Positions 55,337-64,000 of a stretch of DNA of 64,000 bases are shown here, piece after piece (position 1 is the stretch's first letter; every line of letters begins with the position of its first letter). The notes under the pieces are model-generated. The model was not told the DNA's origin. It did no database searches and worked only from the letters and a program-made list of their open reading frames with translations. The DNA comes from Arcobacter defluvii (GTDB lineage: Bacteria; Campylobacterota; Campylobacteria; Campylobacterales; Arcobacteraceae). The stretch covers positions 2,914,001 through 2,978,000 of the forward strand of contig NZ_CP053835.1 of assembly GCF_013201725.1 (NCBI RefSeq), written 5' to 3'. The position numbers were made by a program, and so were the translations under genes.

Positions 55337-56572
55337 ATGAATCAACGCATTTTTTCACTTAGTGAAACTGCTGAAATTTTAAATGTAGATAAAGAAACGC
55401 TAAGAAGATGGGATAATCTAGGGAAATTAAAAAGTATTAGAAATCCAATAAATAATTATAGAGAATATAGAAAAGAGGATATTGTACTTTTTGAAAAAGG
55501 AAAGATATATTTTAATGAAAAACCTTCTTCTATTATCAATACAAAAAAGATTTATAAAAGTATAGAATTATTTGCAGGTGCTGGTGGTTTAGCTCTAGGA
55601 CTTGAAAAAGCGGGTATAGAACACATACTTTTAAATGAAATAGATAAATATGCTGTACAAACTTTAAAACGAAATAGACCTCATTGGAAAATTGAACATA
55701 GTGATGTTTCAAAAATAGATTTTACTCCTTATAAAAATAAAATAGATTTATTAACAGGTGGTTTTCCTTGTCAAGCTTTTAGTTATGCTGGAAAGAAATT
55801 AGGATTTGAAGATACAAGAGGAACACTATTCTTTGAATTTGCTAGAGCTTTAAAAGAGACAAATGCACCTGTATTTTTAGCAGAAAATGTTAGAGGATTA
55901 TTAAGCCATGAAAAAGGTAAAACGCTTGAGATCATGATTAATGTTTTAAATGAACTTGGTTATCACGTATTTAAACCACAAGTTCTAAAAGCCATCTATT
56001 ACAAAGTCCCTCAAAAAAGAGAAAGATTAATCATTGTAGGCATAAAAAAAGAATTTATGGGAAAAATAAATTATTCATATCCTGAACCAAATGAAAAAAT
56101 ATATACTCTAAAAGATGCCCTAAAAAAAGGAGAACTTTTTGATAAAGATGTTCCAAAATCATCAGGTCAAAAGTACCCAAAAAGAAAAAAGGAAATTTTA
56201 TCTTTAGTACCTGCTGGTGAATATTGGAGAAGTCTTCCTCTTGAAATACAAAAAGAATATATGCAAAAAAGTTTTTATTTAGGAGGAGGAAAAACTGGAA
56301 TGGCTAGAAGAATAAGTTGGGATGAACCATGTTTAACACTAACTTGCTCTCCAGCTCAAAAACAAACTGAAAGATGCCATCCAGAGGAAACAAGACCTTT
56401 TGAAATTAGAGAATACGCAAGAATACAGACTTTTCCTGATGATTGGATATTTGAGGGTTCTCAAAGTCAACAATATAAACAAATAGGAAATGCTGTTCCT
56501 GTTAATCTTGCGGAAGCGATTGGTTACTCTATCATAAATTTATTAAATGATATAAATTTAATTAAAAAATAA
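55337..56572 (+). CDS. DNA cytosine-5 methyltransferase with N-terminal MerR-like HTH domain
   Basis: This is a 411-residue protein. Residues 1-53 form a MerR-type helix-turn-helix (FSLSETAEILNVDKETLRRW, then NNYREYRKEDI). The m5C methyltransferase follows: motif I LFAGAGGLALGLEKAG (79-94), motif IV GGFPCQAFS with catalytic Cys145, motif VI ENVRG, motif VIII QKRERLIIVG, and motif X QIGNAVPVNLAEAIGYS. It should protect the same site cut by the preceding endonuclease (predicted GGNCC). The HTH could autoregulate the system, as in other HTH-fused cytosine methyltransferases. The ribosome site is AAGGTGGG. Confidence 0.88.
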   Translation: MNQRIFSLSETAEILNVDKETLRRWDNLGKLKSIRNPINNYREYRKEDIVLFEKGKIYFNEKPSSIINTKKIYKSIELFAGAGGLALGLEKAGIEHILLNEIDKYAVQTLKRNRPHWKIEHSDVSKIDFTPYKNKIDLLTGGFPCQAFSYAGKKLGFEDTRGTLFFEFARALKETNAPVFLAENVRGLLSHEKGKTLEIMINVLNELGYHVFKPQVLKAIYYKVPQKRERLIIVGIKKEFMGKINYSYPEPNEKIYTLKDALKKGELFDKDVPKSSGQKYPKRKKEILSLVPAGEYWRSLPLEIQKEYMQKSFYLGGGKTGMARRISWDEPCLTLTCSPAQKQTERCHPEETRPFEIREYARIQTFPDDWIFEGSQSQQYKQIGNAVPVNLAEAIGYSIINLLNDINLIKK

Positions 56573-56579
56573 TTAAAAG

Positions 56580-57818
56580 TTATTGGAAATTTATTTTTCC
56601 AAAACTCTTCCCAACCAAATACCCACTCGCCCAAGCAAAATGAAGATTAAAACCTCCCCTATTCCCAACTATATCTAAAACCTCTCCAGCAAAATAGAGA
56701 TTTTTCACTAACTTACTCTCATAAGTTTTGTTATCAACTTCGATAGTTCTCACTCCTCCACCACTTGCTTCTGCATGACCAAAACCTTGAGTATCTATGA
56801 TTTTCATTTTCCAAGAATTTAGTTGATAGGCTATTGCTTTTATCTGTTTTGCATTTATTTCATTTGCTTTTGTATCAAGACTGATTTTACAAATATCAAG
56901 TAACACAGGAGCTATTTTATTTGAAACCATTCCAGTTAAGATATCTACAACTTTTTGAGTTGGTACAGTTTTTAACAAACTTTGTATTTGGTCGGCTAAG
57001 TCATTTTTATTGATTTTTGGGAAGAAGTTTATTGCTATTTTCACATCTTGATATGAGCTTAGATTTAAAACAGCAAGTTGTGAGATATCAAGTATTGCAA
57101 AACCTGAAACTCCATAACTTGTAAAAAGTACATCTCCAAATATCTCTTGCTCTAAATTATTGTTTACAAATAGACTTACTAAACACTCTTTTTTTACCCC
57201 TTGAAGTTTTCCATTGTAGTTATTATCAGTTTGAAGTCCCACAAGTGAAGGATAAGTTGGATTATATGTGTGTCCAAATTTTGAAGCAAAGTCCAAACCA
57301 CTTTCATTAGCGTTTAGTTGGGGAGCTGCACCTAAACCATTTGAGATTAGAACTTTGTCATAGTTTTTATATTCAAATTCAGCTGTTTTTACTACAAATT
57401 TATCTTCAATTTTTTCTATATCTTTTATGAAATGTTCTAAATATAGTTTTATATCCAACTCTTTTAAAGCAAGCTCCAAAAGATTTGTTACAGATTTTGC
57501 TTCATTTGAAAGAGGATAAACTTTTCCACTCTCTTTAATATCTAGTAAAAGTCCGATACTTTTACAAAACTTTTCAAAAGCTTTGAAATCAAACTCTTTT
57601 AAAGCAAAATTTACAAACTCGGGATTTTCTCCAATATAGTTTTTTGAAGTTATCTTGCTATTTGAGATATTGCATCTTCCATTTCCTGAAGCTAAGATTT
57701 TTTTTCCAATACCTTTATTTGCATCAAACATATCTATTTGTAAATTTTTATTTAATCTTTTAGCTGTAATTGCAGCCATAATTCCAGCTGCTCCACAGCC
57801 AATAATCGCTATTTTCAA
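56580..57818 (-). CDS. NAD(P)/FAD-dependent oxidoreductase, HI0933/YhiN family
   Basis: This 412-residue flavoprotein has the dinucleotide-binding motif IIGCGAAGIMAAITA at the N-terminus, the family signature GIGKKILASGNGRCNISN (about 41-58), and a C-terminal LYFAGEVLDIVGNRGGFNLHFAWASG. The family (HI0933-like) is widely conserved, but its reaction is not well established. The gene converges on the methyltransferase with only 7 bp between. Confidence 0.88.
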   Translation of the reverse strand: MKIAIIGCGAAGIMAAITAKRLNKNLQIDMFDANKGIGKKILASGNGRCNISNSKITSKNYIGENPEFVNFALKEFDFKAFEKFCKSIGLLLDIKESGKVYPLSNEAKSVTNLLELALKELDIKLYLEHFIKDIEKIEDKFVVKTAEFEYKNYDKVLISNGLGAAPQLNANESGLDFASKFGHTYNPTYPSLVGLQTDNNYNGKLQGVKKECLVSLFVNNNLEQEIFGDVLFTSYGVSGFAILDISQLAVLNLSSYQDVKIAINFFPKINKNDLADQIQSLLKTVPTQKVVDILTGMVSNKIAPVLLDICKISLDTKANEINAKQIKAIAYQLNSWKMKIIDTQGFGHAEASGGGVRTIEVDNKTYESKLVKNLYFAGEVLDIVGNRGGFNLHFAWASGYLVGKSFGKINFQ

Positions 57819-57928
57819 TACTATTTCCTAAATCATTTTTTTGATTATAGCCAATGAACTCTTTTAGACTCTTTCAAAATATGAGGAACGTTATTTGCAT
57901 TACTTCTCCCATAAATAAAGGATAGTTT

Positions 57929-58930
57929 ATGAATCCACAAAAAATAAAACGTTCAGTTGAACACTTATGTGAGCGAAAAGTACCTATATTTTTATGGGGA
58001 CCTCCAGGTATTGGAAAATCATCAATAATCTCTCAAATAGCACGTGAAAAAGGCATAGCTTGTATAGATTTAAGACTTTCTTTACTTGACCCAACAGACT
58101 TAAGGGGTATTCCATTTTTTGACTCTTCTAATCAAACAGCTATTTGGGCTCCTGCTTCATTTTTACCTGATGGTAGTATCAAAGAGGGAATTTTATTTTT
58201 AGATGAGCTTAATACTGCTGCTCCTATGGTTCAAGCTTCTGCTTATCAACTTATCTTAGATAGAAAAATTGGAGAATACAAACTTCCAGACGGTTGGGCG
58301 ATAGTTGCTGCTGGAAATAGAGAAAGTGACAAAGGTGTAGTTTTTAGAATGGCTGCACCACTTGCAAATAGATTTATTCACCTTGATATGGAAGTAAATG
58401 TTGATGATTGGAAAAGTTGGGCAAGAGTCGCAAATATAGATTTATCAATAATCTCATTTATCTCATATAGACCTGATGCACTATTTACTTTCAACACTAA
58501 TAGTGATTCAAAAGCCTTTGCGACTCCCCGAACTTGGGCTTATGTAAATGAGATTTTACTATCAACACCTGAAGATGACCTACTTATGCCACTTATTAGT
58601 GGAGCAATTGGTGAAGAGTTAGCTGCTTCATTTTTAGGCTTTAAATCTGTAGTTAAAGATTTACCAGATATGAACGCAATTTTTGAAGGAACTACAACTG
58701 AAACTCCAACTGATACTTCTGCTTTACATATTTTATGTACTGCTTTAACTTTAAAAGTAAATGATGAAACAAGAACAAAAGAGTTAGACAATCTTGTAAC
58801 TTACTCTTTAAATCTTCCAGGAGAGTTTGCAGTTATGATTATCCAAGATTTAAGACAAAGAAATATTGAACTAGATTATCTAAAATCTTGGCCTTTATGG
58901 ATGAAAAAATTTAACTCTTTGCTTAGATAA
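57929..58930 (+). CDS. MoxR-like AAA+ ATPase
   Basis: This 333-residue AAA+ protein has Walker A GPPGIGKSS (about 24-32), Walker B FLDELN (about 95-100), and the sensor 1-like AAGNRES. MoxR-type ATPases act with VWA-domain proteins in complex assembly or stress. The next gene, 3 bp on, encodes such a VWA-like partner, which supports the pairing. The client is unknown. Confidence 0.85.
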   Translation: MNPQKIKRSVEHLCERKVPIFLWGPPGIGKSSIISQIAREKGIACIDLRLSLLDPTDLRGIPFFDSSNQTAIWAPASFLPDGSIKEGILFLDELNTAAPMVQASAYQLILDRKIGEYKLPDGWAIVAAGNRESDKGVVFRMAAPLANRFIHLDMEVNVDDWKSWARVANIDLSIISFISYRPDALFTFNTNSDSKAFATPRTWAYVNEILLSTPEDDLLMPLISGAIGEELAASFLGFKSVVKDLPDMNAIFEGTTTETPTDTSALHILCTALTLKVNDETRTKELDNLVTYSLNLPGEFAVMIIQDLRQRNIELDYLKSWPLWMKKFNSLLR

Positions 58931-58933
58931 ATT

Positions 58934-60064
58934 ATGAGCGCAGATATTTTACTAATAAAAGCAAAAAGCCAACTAACTACCAAACATCCATATTTTGGTA
59001 TGTTAGCTTCAAGACTAAAACACGAAGAAAATGAAAGCATAAAAGCATATGCAAGTAATGGAAAACGATTTTTATATAATCCTTCTTTTGTGGAGAGTTG
59101 TAGTATTGAAGAGTTGTCTTTTGTTTTAACTAACTGCGTTATGCATCATATTTTATCTCACCAACAAAGAAAACTAAAAAGAAAAGGTTTTCTTTGGCAA
59201 CTTGCAACTGATTTTGCAATCAATAATCTCCTTTTTAAAAATGGAGTAAAAATCCCAAAAGGTGCAAATTTTGATAAAAAATACAAAAATATGTACGCTG
59301 AAGAGATTTATGAAGAGCTAAAAAAAGAGAGAATTGAAGCTGGACTTGATGCTTATGAAGAAGATCTCAATGAAAAAGAGCAAGAACAAAATGATGAAAA
59401 TAAATTTACTAAAGTAAAAAACATAGAAGAAAATCTTGATGAACGAGATGAAGAACAGTGGGAATATGCTTCAACTTTGGCAAAAGAGGTAGCTATACGA
59501 AAATCTCTTATGCCTTTGGGATTTGAAAGATTAGCAAAAAAAGTTGAAGCAAAAAATATCGATTGGAAATTTGAACTATACAATGCTATCAATCGGCATA
59601 TGAGAAATAATTACGCTTTTATGCCACCAAATAAAAAACATCTATATCGAGGTTTTGCTTTGCCATCACTAACAAGTGATACTTTAAGTCTTATAGTTGC
59701 TATTGATACATCTGGTTCAATTCAAGAGGAGATTTTAGCAGCTTTTGTTGAAGAGTTTAAAACTATCATGCAAAACTTTCCAGCAGTAAATATAGAACTT
59801 CTAATAGCTGATGCAAAAATACAAGGTCACTATAGTTTTAAAAATGCTCAAGATATTGATTTTGTTCTAAAAGGTGGTGGAGGAACTGACTATCGTCCAG
59901 TATTTGACTACATAGATGCAAATTTTCCAATGAGTAGTATGCTTTTATATTTTACTGATGGAGATGGAATTTTTCCAAGAATTCCACCCTCATATGAAGT
60001 GCTTTGGGCACTTTCAAATAGAAAAGATAGAATTCCTTTTGGAAGGTCAATTGTGATTTTTTAG
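58934..60064 (+). CDS. VWA-like/DUF2201 putative metallopeptidase-type protein
   Basis: This 376-residue protein has an N-terminal DUF2201-type domain (about 1-120, with NCVMHHILSHQQRK) and a C-terminal VWA-like domain with the MIDAS-type motif AIDTSGSI (about 257-264) and FTDGDG near 335. The first domain resembles zincin metallopeptidases, but HExxH is not intact: the local sequence is HHILSH with no Glu at the expected place, so peptidase activity is doubtful. The middle (about 135-190) is very acidic. It forms a pair with the MoxR-like gene. Confidence 0.8.
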   Translation: MSADILLIKAKSQLTTKHPYFGMLASRLKHEENESIKAYASNGKRFLYNPSFVESCSIEELSFVLTNCVMHHILSHQQRKLKRKGFLWQLATDFAINNLLFKNGVKIPKGANFDKKYKNMYAEEIYEELKKERIEAGLDAYEEDLNEKEQEQNDENKFTKVKNIEENLDERDEEQWEYASTLAKEVAIRKSLMPLGFERLAKKVEAKNIDWKFELYNAINRHMRNNYAFMPPNKKHLYRGFALPSLTSDTLSLIVAIDTSGSIQEEILAAFVEEFKTIMQNFPAVNIELLIADAKIQGHYSFKNAQDIDFVLKGGGGTDYRPVFDYIDANFPMSSMLLYFTDGDGIFPRIPPSYEVLWALSNRKDRIPFGRSIVIF

Positions 60065-60071
60065 TTAGAAA

Positions 60072-60752
60072 CTAATCTTCTATATTTTCTTGAATAATTA
60101 TTTTCATACTTGGAAACTCAAAAGCACACAACCTTGGATTTGGCATTTTATCTTTTGCATAACAGCCTAAATCAATATTTGCATTATACTCATTTAGATA
60201 AACTTCATCTAAAATCGTGTGTCCATAAACATTGAAAATTTCACTATTGTTACAATGTCTATTTCTACTCCATAGAACTTGGGTTTCAAACTGCTCTTTA
60301 TCTTCTTCATTTATTGAATCTTTCAAATTCCAGGCTTTTCCAACACTTGAGTGACTAATCACCAAATATCTTCCATTTTCATCTTGGATATTTTTGTACT
60401 CAATATATAAAGGTAGTGTTTTTAAAAAATTTACATCTTCAATCATATCTTCTTTGTTTTGATAATTTTTGATAGTGCTCATTGCACCACCTTTTTCAAT
60501 CCATCTTCTTAATATTGAATTTTCATTATTTGTATTTATATGTTCAAATGAATCTATCATCATTTTTTCATGATTTCCCAAAATACAATCGTAATGATTA
60601 TTTCTTATAAACTCTATAACATCTCTAGAATTTTTTCCTCTATCAATCAAATCTCCAACAAAAGCGATTTTAGCATTTTTATTTGGTAATTTATCAATCA
60701 ATGCCAATAAAGTTTTATAACAACCATGAACATCACCAATAATATAAATCAA
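60072..60752 (-). CDS. metallophosphatase of the serine/threonine phosphatase type
   Basis: This 226-residue calcineurin-like phosphoesterase has motif GDVHGC, GDLIDRG and GNHEK (the three metal-binding motifs of PrpA/PrpB and diadenosine tetraphosphatase-like enzymes). I place the start at TTG 60752, where AAGGA lies 7 bp upstream and homology (IYIIGDVHG) begins. An in-frame ATG at 60788 would overlap the cupin gene by 22 bp. The likely substrate class is phosphoprotein or nucleotide. Confidence 0.85.
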   Translation of the reverse strand: MIYIIGDVHGCYKTLLALIDKLPNKNAKIAFVGDLIDRGKNSRDVIEFIRNNHYDCILGNHEKMMIDSFEHINTNNENSILRRWIEKGGAMSTIKNYQNKEDMIEDVNFLKTLPLYIEYKNIQDENGRYLVISHSSVGKAWNLKDSINEEDKEQFETQVLWSRNRHCNNSEIFNVYGHTILDEVYLNEYNANIDLGCYAKDKMPNPRLCAFEFPSMKIIIQENIED

Positions 60753-60766
60753 TTTTTCTTCCTTTT

Positions 60767-61081
60767 TTAATAAAAAACTGTAAACCAAATAGTTGGCTCT
60801 GTTTGGCTTGTAAATTTTACTCTATGTTTTTGCATAGCTTTTATATTTAAACAATCACCTTTTTTTAACTCAACTTCAAAATCACCAAATTCAAGTATAG
60901 CAAAACCCTCAAGAAGTAAAATATATTCACTTTGTTCTTGCTCATACCAAAAATTTTCAGGTGAATTTTGACCATTTGAAACAATCTTTTCTATTTTTAT
61001 CTTCTCATTTTTAAAAATTTCAAAAAATTTTTCTTCACTTTTATCTATTGGAATTTCATCAAAGATATTATATTTTTTCAT
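60767..61081 (-). CDS. cupin domain protein
   Basis: This 104-residue single-domain cupin has first motif WYEQEQSEYILLLEG and second GDCLNIKAMQKHRVKF. In the first motif the usual metal-binding HxH is replaced by non-His residues (only the Glu remains), while the last His is kept, so metal binding may be weak or lost. It lies just upstream of the phosphatase gene on the same strand. The function is unknown. Confidence 0.78.
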   Translation of the reverse strand: MKKYNIFDEIPIDKSEEKFFEIFKNEKIKIEKIVSNGQNSPENFWYEQEQSEYILLLEGFAILEFGDFEVELKKGDCLNIKAMQKHRVKFTSQTEPTIWFTVFY

Positions 61082-61154
61082 ATTTATTTTGACCTAAAAT
61101 ATTGATTTTTTGGTATTTTACCCAAATTCATATTATGATGTGATATAATCTTGA

Positions 61155-61275
61155 TTGATTTAATCAAGTTATATAAACACACCTTATTTAAAGGTAATTA
61201 TATTAAATTTGATTAAACTACTTGACTTTATAAAAAAAATTGTCTATAATTTCAACATATTTAAAGTTGATTAAA
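61155..61275. promoter_or_regulatory. three TTGATT-AA motifs around the metY promoter
   Basis: TTGATTTAATCAA (61155-61167, a perfect palindrome), TTGATTAAA (61209-61217) and TTGATTAAA (61267-61275) lie upstream of, just before and just after the metY promoter. They are candidate binding sites for the Rrf2-type regulator encoded in the same operon. Confidence 0.55.
61222..61250 (+). promoter_or_regulatory. sigma-70 promoter of the metY-cysK operon
   Basis: TTGACT (61222-61227) and a perfect TATAAT (61245-61250) are 17 bp apart. They lie 45 bp upstream of the metY ATG. Putative regulator motifs flank them. Confidence 0.7.
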
Positions 61276-61294
61276 TTAAAAAGGATTAACATAC

Positions 61295-62563
61295 ATGGAA
61301 AAAGAAACAATTGCAATACATGCAGGATATAATAAAAAACAAGGAAATGGAGAAATGGCAGTTCCAATTTCTCAAACGACAGCTTATGCGTTTAGAGATA
61401 GCGAACACGCTGCAAACTTATTTGCTTTAAAAGAACTTGGACCAATTTATACAAGATTAACAAATCCAACAACTGATATTTTAGAGCAAAGATTTGCACA
61501 ACTTGAAGGTGGAGCAGCAGCTATTTGTACATCATCAGGACAAGCAGCATCATTTTTTGCAGTAGCAAATGTAGCAGAAGCTGGAGATAACATCATCATC
61601 TCTGATAAATTATATGGTGGTTCAGTTTCACTTTTTACATATACTTGTAAAAGATTTGGAATTGAAACAAAAATATTTAATAGTGATGATGCATCAAATT
61701 TAGAAGAGTTAATTGATGATAAAACAAAAGCTATCTATTTTGAATCATTATCAAATCCACAAATTGCTATTCCAGCTCTTGAAAAGATTGTTGAAATTGC
61801 AAAAAAACATGGTGTTTTAACTATTTGTGATAACACTGTTGCAAGTGCTGCATTATTCAACCCTATTTCATGGGGAGTTGATGTTGTAGTTCACTCAACA
61901 AGTAAATACACAAGTGGACAAGGAACAGCTTTAGGAGGAATCATAGTTGAAAGAGATGGTTTAGCAGAGTTTTTTAAAGCAAATTCTAATAGATATTCTC
62001 ATTTCACAACTCCTGATGAATCATATCATGGATTAGTTTATACAGATGTTCCTCTTCCAAACTTTTGTTTAAGAATTAGATTATCACTATTGAGAGATAT
62101 TGGTGCAACACCTGCTCCATTTAACTCTTGGCTTTTAATTCAAACATTAGAAACTTTAGGATTAAGAGTTGATAAACATTCTGATAATGCTTTAGAAGTT
62201 GCAAAATTTTTAGAATCACATCCAAAAGTAAAAGCAGTAAATTATCCAGGGTTAAAATCAAATAAATATTATGATAGAGCACAAAAATATTTTAAAAATG
62301 GAAAAGCTTCTGGATTAATTTCTTTTGATGTAGAATCATTTGAAGATGCAAAAAAAGTAATTGATAGCGTTAAATTATTTAGCGTTGTTGTAAATATCGG
62401 TGATAGCAAATCACTTATCACTCACCCAGCTTCAACAACTCACTCTCAAATGACGGAAGAAGAGTTATTAAAAGCTGGCGTAAATCCGGTAACTGTTCGA
62501 TTATCTATTGGTTTAGAAAATCCTATTGATCTTATTGAAGATCTAACTCAAGCATTAAACTAA
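61295..62563 (+). CDS. metY: O-acetylhomoserine aminocarboxypropyltransferase
   Basis: This is a 422-residue PLP enzyme of the Cys/Met-metabolism family. The PLP Lys is K204 in VVHSTSKYTSGQG; the family blocks YTRLTNPTTDILEQR and FESLSNPQI are also present. MetY makes homocysteine from O-acetylhomoserine and sulfide, and may also act with O-acetylserine. It is the first gene of an operon with an Rrf2-type regulator (3 bp on) and cysK, which fits control of sulfide assimilation. Confidence 0.93.
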   Translation: MEKETIAIHAGYNKKQGNGEMAVPISQTTAYAFRDSEHAANLFALKELGPIYTRLTNPTTDILEQRFAQLEGGAAAICTSSGQAASFFAVANVAEAGDNIIISDKLYGGSVSLFTYTCKRFGIETKIFNSDDASNLEELIDDKTKAIYFESLSNPQIAIPALEKIVEIAKKHGVLTICDNTVASAALFNPISWGVDVVVHSTSKYTSGQGTALGGIIVERDGLAEFFKANSNRYSHFTTPDESYHGLVYTDVPLPNFCLRIRLSLLRDIGATPAPFNSWLLIQTLETLGLRVDKHSDNALEVAKFLESHPKVKAVNYPGLKSNKYYDRAQKYFKNGKASGLISFDVESFEDAKKVIDSVKLFSVVVNIGDSKSLITHPASTTHSQMTEEELLKAGVNPVTVRLSIGLENPIDLIEDLTQALN

Positions 62564-62565
62564 AA

Positions 62566-62979
62566 ATGCCTTTAATATCAACAAAAGGTGTATATGGATT
62601 AACTGCCATGTACGAGTTAAGTAAGCATCAAGAAGATAGTCCCATGCAAATTAAGGAAATATCTGCAAATGCAAACATACCTCAAAATTACTTGGAACAG
62701 CTTTTAAGCAAACTAAGACGAGCTGAGCTTGTAAAAAGTATAAGAGGAGCAAGAGGTGGATATATTCTTGCAAAAAGTCCTGATGAAATCAAAGTAGTTG
62801 ATATTTTGATTGCATTAGAAGATGACATAAAAATAACAGATACAAAAGCGGATAATCCAATTTTGAATATCTTTTTTGATGAGTCAAAGAATAGTATGAA
62901 AAAAATTTTTGATATAAAATTATCTAAACTAGATGAATATCAAGAAAAATATAATGAATTTTTACATTACAACATATAA
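62566..62979 (+). CDS. Rrf2 family transcriptional regulator, CymR-like
   Basis: This 137-residue Rrf2-type winged-helix protein starts STKGVYGLTAMYELSKH. The recognition segment is IPQNYLEQLLSKLRRAELVKSIRGARGGYILAK. The three cysteines that hold an Fe-S cluster in IscR/NsrR are missing, as in CymR, the cysteine-synthesis repressor that works in a complex with CysK. The position between metY and cysK supports a CymR-like role. The ATG is 2 bp after the metY stop, with no strong ribosome site, so translation is probably coupled. Confidence 0.85.
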   Translation: MPLISTKGVYGLTAMYELSKHQEDSPMQIKEISANANIPQNYLEQLLSKLRRAELVKSIRGARGGYILAKSPDEIKVVDILIALEDDIKITDTKADNPILNIFFDESKNSMKKIFDIKLSKLDEYQEKYNEFLHYNI

Positions 62980-62989
62980 AGGATAAAAG

Positions 62990-63922
62990 ATGAAATATGC
63001 AAATAATATAACAGAATTAATTGGTAACACACCTTTAGTAAAATTGCAAGGTGCAAGTGAAGCAAGTGGAGCAACAGTTTTAGGGAAATGTGAATTTATG
63101 AATCCTTCACATTCAGTAAAAGATAGAATTGGTACAAATATGATAAACACTGCTTTAAAAGCAGGATTAATCAATAAAGATACAACAGTAATTGAACCAA
63201 CAAGTGGAAATACAGGAATTGCACTTGCTTCAGTTTGTGCAGCACTTGGAATAAAACTAATTCTTACAATGCCAGCATCAATGAGTATTGAAAGAAGAAG
63301 ATTATTAAAAGCATTAGGAGCTGAACTTGTGTTAACTCCACCAGAAAAAGGAATGAAAGGAGCTATTGAAAAAGCTGATGAGATAAAAGAGAATACACCA
63401 AACTCTTTTATTCCTCAACAATTTGCAAATGCAGCAAACCCAGAAATTCATAGACTTACAACTGCAAAAGAGATTTTAGCTGACACTGATGGAAAAGTTG
63501 ATATTTTCATTGCAGCAGTTGGAACAGGTGGAACATTAACTGGAACTGGAGAAGTTTTAAAAGCTCATAATCCAAATGTACAAATTATTGCCGTTGAACC
63601 TGAAGCAAGTCCAGTATTAAGTGGTGGAAAACCAGGACCTCATAAAATTCAAGGAATTGGAGCAGGATTTGTACCAGATGTATTAAATACAACAATTTAT
63701 GATGAAGTAATTCAAGTAGCAAATGATGATGCAATTGAAAGTTCAAGAAAATTAGCACAAAATGAAGGACTACTTGTAGGAATCAGTGCAGGTGCTAACG
63801 CTCATGTAGCAGCATTAGTTGCAGCAAGACCAGAAAACAAAGGTAAAACTATAGTTACAATTTTATGTGACACAGGTGAAAGATACTTAAGTTCTGGTTT
63901 ATACAATTATGATGAAGAGTAA
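62990..63922 (+). CDS. cysK: cysteine synthase A
   Basis: This 310-residue PLP enzyme makes cysteine from O-acetylserine and sulfide. The PLP Lys is K44 in [19 protein letters not shown] and GTGGTLTG (phosphate loop) and the final SGLYNYDEE are also seen. It is 10 bp after the regulator with AAAGGA upstream. In Gram-positives CysK forms the repressor complex with CymR; that could occur here but is inference. Confidence 0.95.
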   Translation: MKYANNITELIGNTPLVKLQGASEASGATVLGKCEFMNPSHSVKDRIGTNMINTALKAGLINKDTTVIEPTSGNTGIALASVCAALGIKLILTMPASMSIERRRLLKALGAELVLTPPEKGMKGAIEKADEIKENTPNSFIPQQFANAANPEIHRLTTAKEILADTDGKVDIFIAAVGTGGTLTGTGEVLKAHNPNVQIIAVEPEASPVLSGGKPGPHKIQGIGAGFVPDVLNTTIYDEVIQVANDDAIESSRKLAQNEGLLVGISAGANAHVAALVAARPENKGKTIVTILCDTGERYLSSGLYNYDEE

Positions 63923-63934
63923 GAACTCTTTATC
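63911..63934 (+). terminator. weak hairpin at the end of cysK
   Basis: GATGAAGAGT (63911-63920) pairs with ACTCTTTATC (63925-63934) with one G-U pair and an AAGA loop. No U-tract follows, so it may act only as an RNA stabiliser. Confidence 0.35.
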
Positions 63935-63963
63935 ATAAGGTTCAATTAAAATAGGGAAATTAC

Positions 63964-64000
63964 ATGCACGAAAAACCTTATAGGTCAGTTGTAAAGGCAA
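63964..64000 (+). CDS. start of a gene cut by the window edge (possibly DUF2061 protein)
   Basis: Only 12 codons are present: MHEKPYRSVVKA. A ribosome site (AGGGA) lies 8 bp upstream. The sequence resembles the start of DUF2061 membrane proteins, often found near sulfur genes. Too little is present for certainty. Confidence 0.4.
   Translation, partial: MHEKPYRSVVKA

Noticed and set aside
61082-61294. SAM or other sulfur riboswitch before metY
   Set aside because: No conserved riboswitch core was recognised; the region is well explained by a promoter and short repeated motifs.

Overview
The window looks like chromosomal DNA of an Arcobacter/Aliarcobacter-type bacterium (Campylobacterota). 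The basis is strong AT bias outside the rRNA genes, gene families typical of that group (HQWRQPL-type histidine kinases, many chemotaxis and cyclic-di-GMP proteins, ThiD2, YgbA and ComEA-like proteins), and short SD sequences (AAGGA) with some TTG starts. The species cannot be fixed from reading alone.

Layout. 1-6.1 kb: one complete rRNA operon on the minus strand (16S, tRNA-Ile, tRNA-Ala, 23S, 5S). It has a consensus promoter, a boxA-like site, processing stems around 16S and 23S, a terminator, and seven helically phased A-tracts upstream of the promoter. 6.1-29.1 kb: ordinary chromosomal genes. These include BI-1 protein, ThiD2, BioC-like methyltransferase, SecG, deacetylase, Frr, PyrE, RDD and MFS proteins, MscS and ZntB/CorA transport, YaaA, YchJ, ComEA, a Crp/Fnr regulator divergent from YgbA, Ung, an aldehyde dehydrogenase/acetolactate synthase pair, LemA with two TPM proteins and a phosphoglycolate phosphatase, Rof, and a MarR-MFS operon. 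29.2-48.0 kb: a signalling-rich stretch with a two-component system, a hybrid kinase, two diguanylate cyclases, a chemoreceptor, a FIST-PAS-PAS-HD-GYP protein and a double hemerythrin. 48.0-53.8 kb: an RND tripartite efflux operon. 54.5-56.6 kb: a type II restriction-modification pair. 56.6-61.1 kb: a flavoprotein, a MoxR/VWA-like pair, a phosphatase and a cupin. 61.2-64 kb: a sulfur-assimilation operon (metY, Rrf2 regulator, cysK) and the start of the next gene.

The most notable structure is a 7,456-bp composite-transposon-like insertion (31954-39409). It has a complete IS4-type element on the left, a 309-bp copy of the same element's end on the right in the same orientation, 17-bp outer inverted repeats and an 8-bp target duplication (ATTCCTAA). 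Its cargo is a 1,414-residue hybrid histidine kinase and a REC-GGDEF diguanylate cyclase. It splits the response-regulator gene of the resident two-component system. Removing the insert plus one target copy restores an uninterrupted 228-codon frame. The insert has therefore broken one signalling pathway and supplied another. The IS transposase in the full copy is split by a frame change, so the unit may no longer move by itself.

Regulatory sequence readable by eye includes a 27-bp palindrome before marR, a 25-bp palindrome between the Crp/Fnr regulator and ygbA, repeated TTGATTAA motifs around the metY promoter, a Fur-box-like sequence before the acetolactate synthase gene, and a 23-bp palindrome between the restriction and methyltransferase genes.
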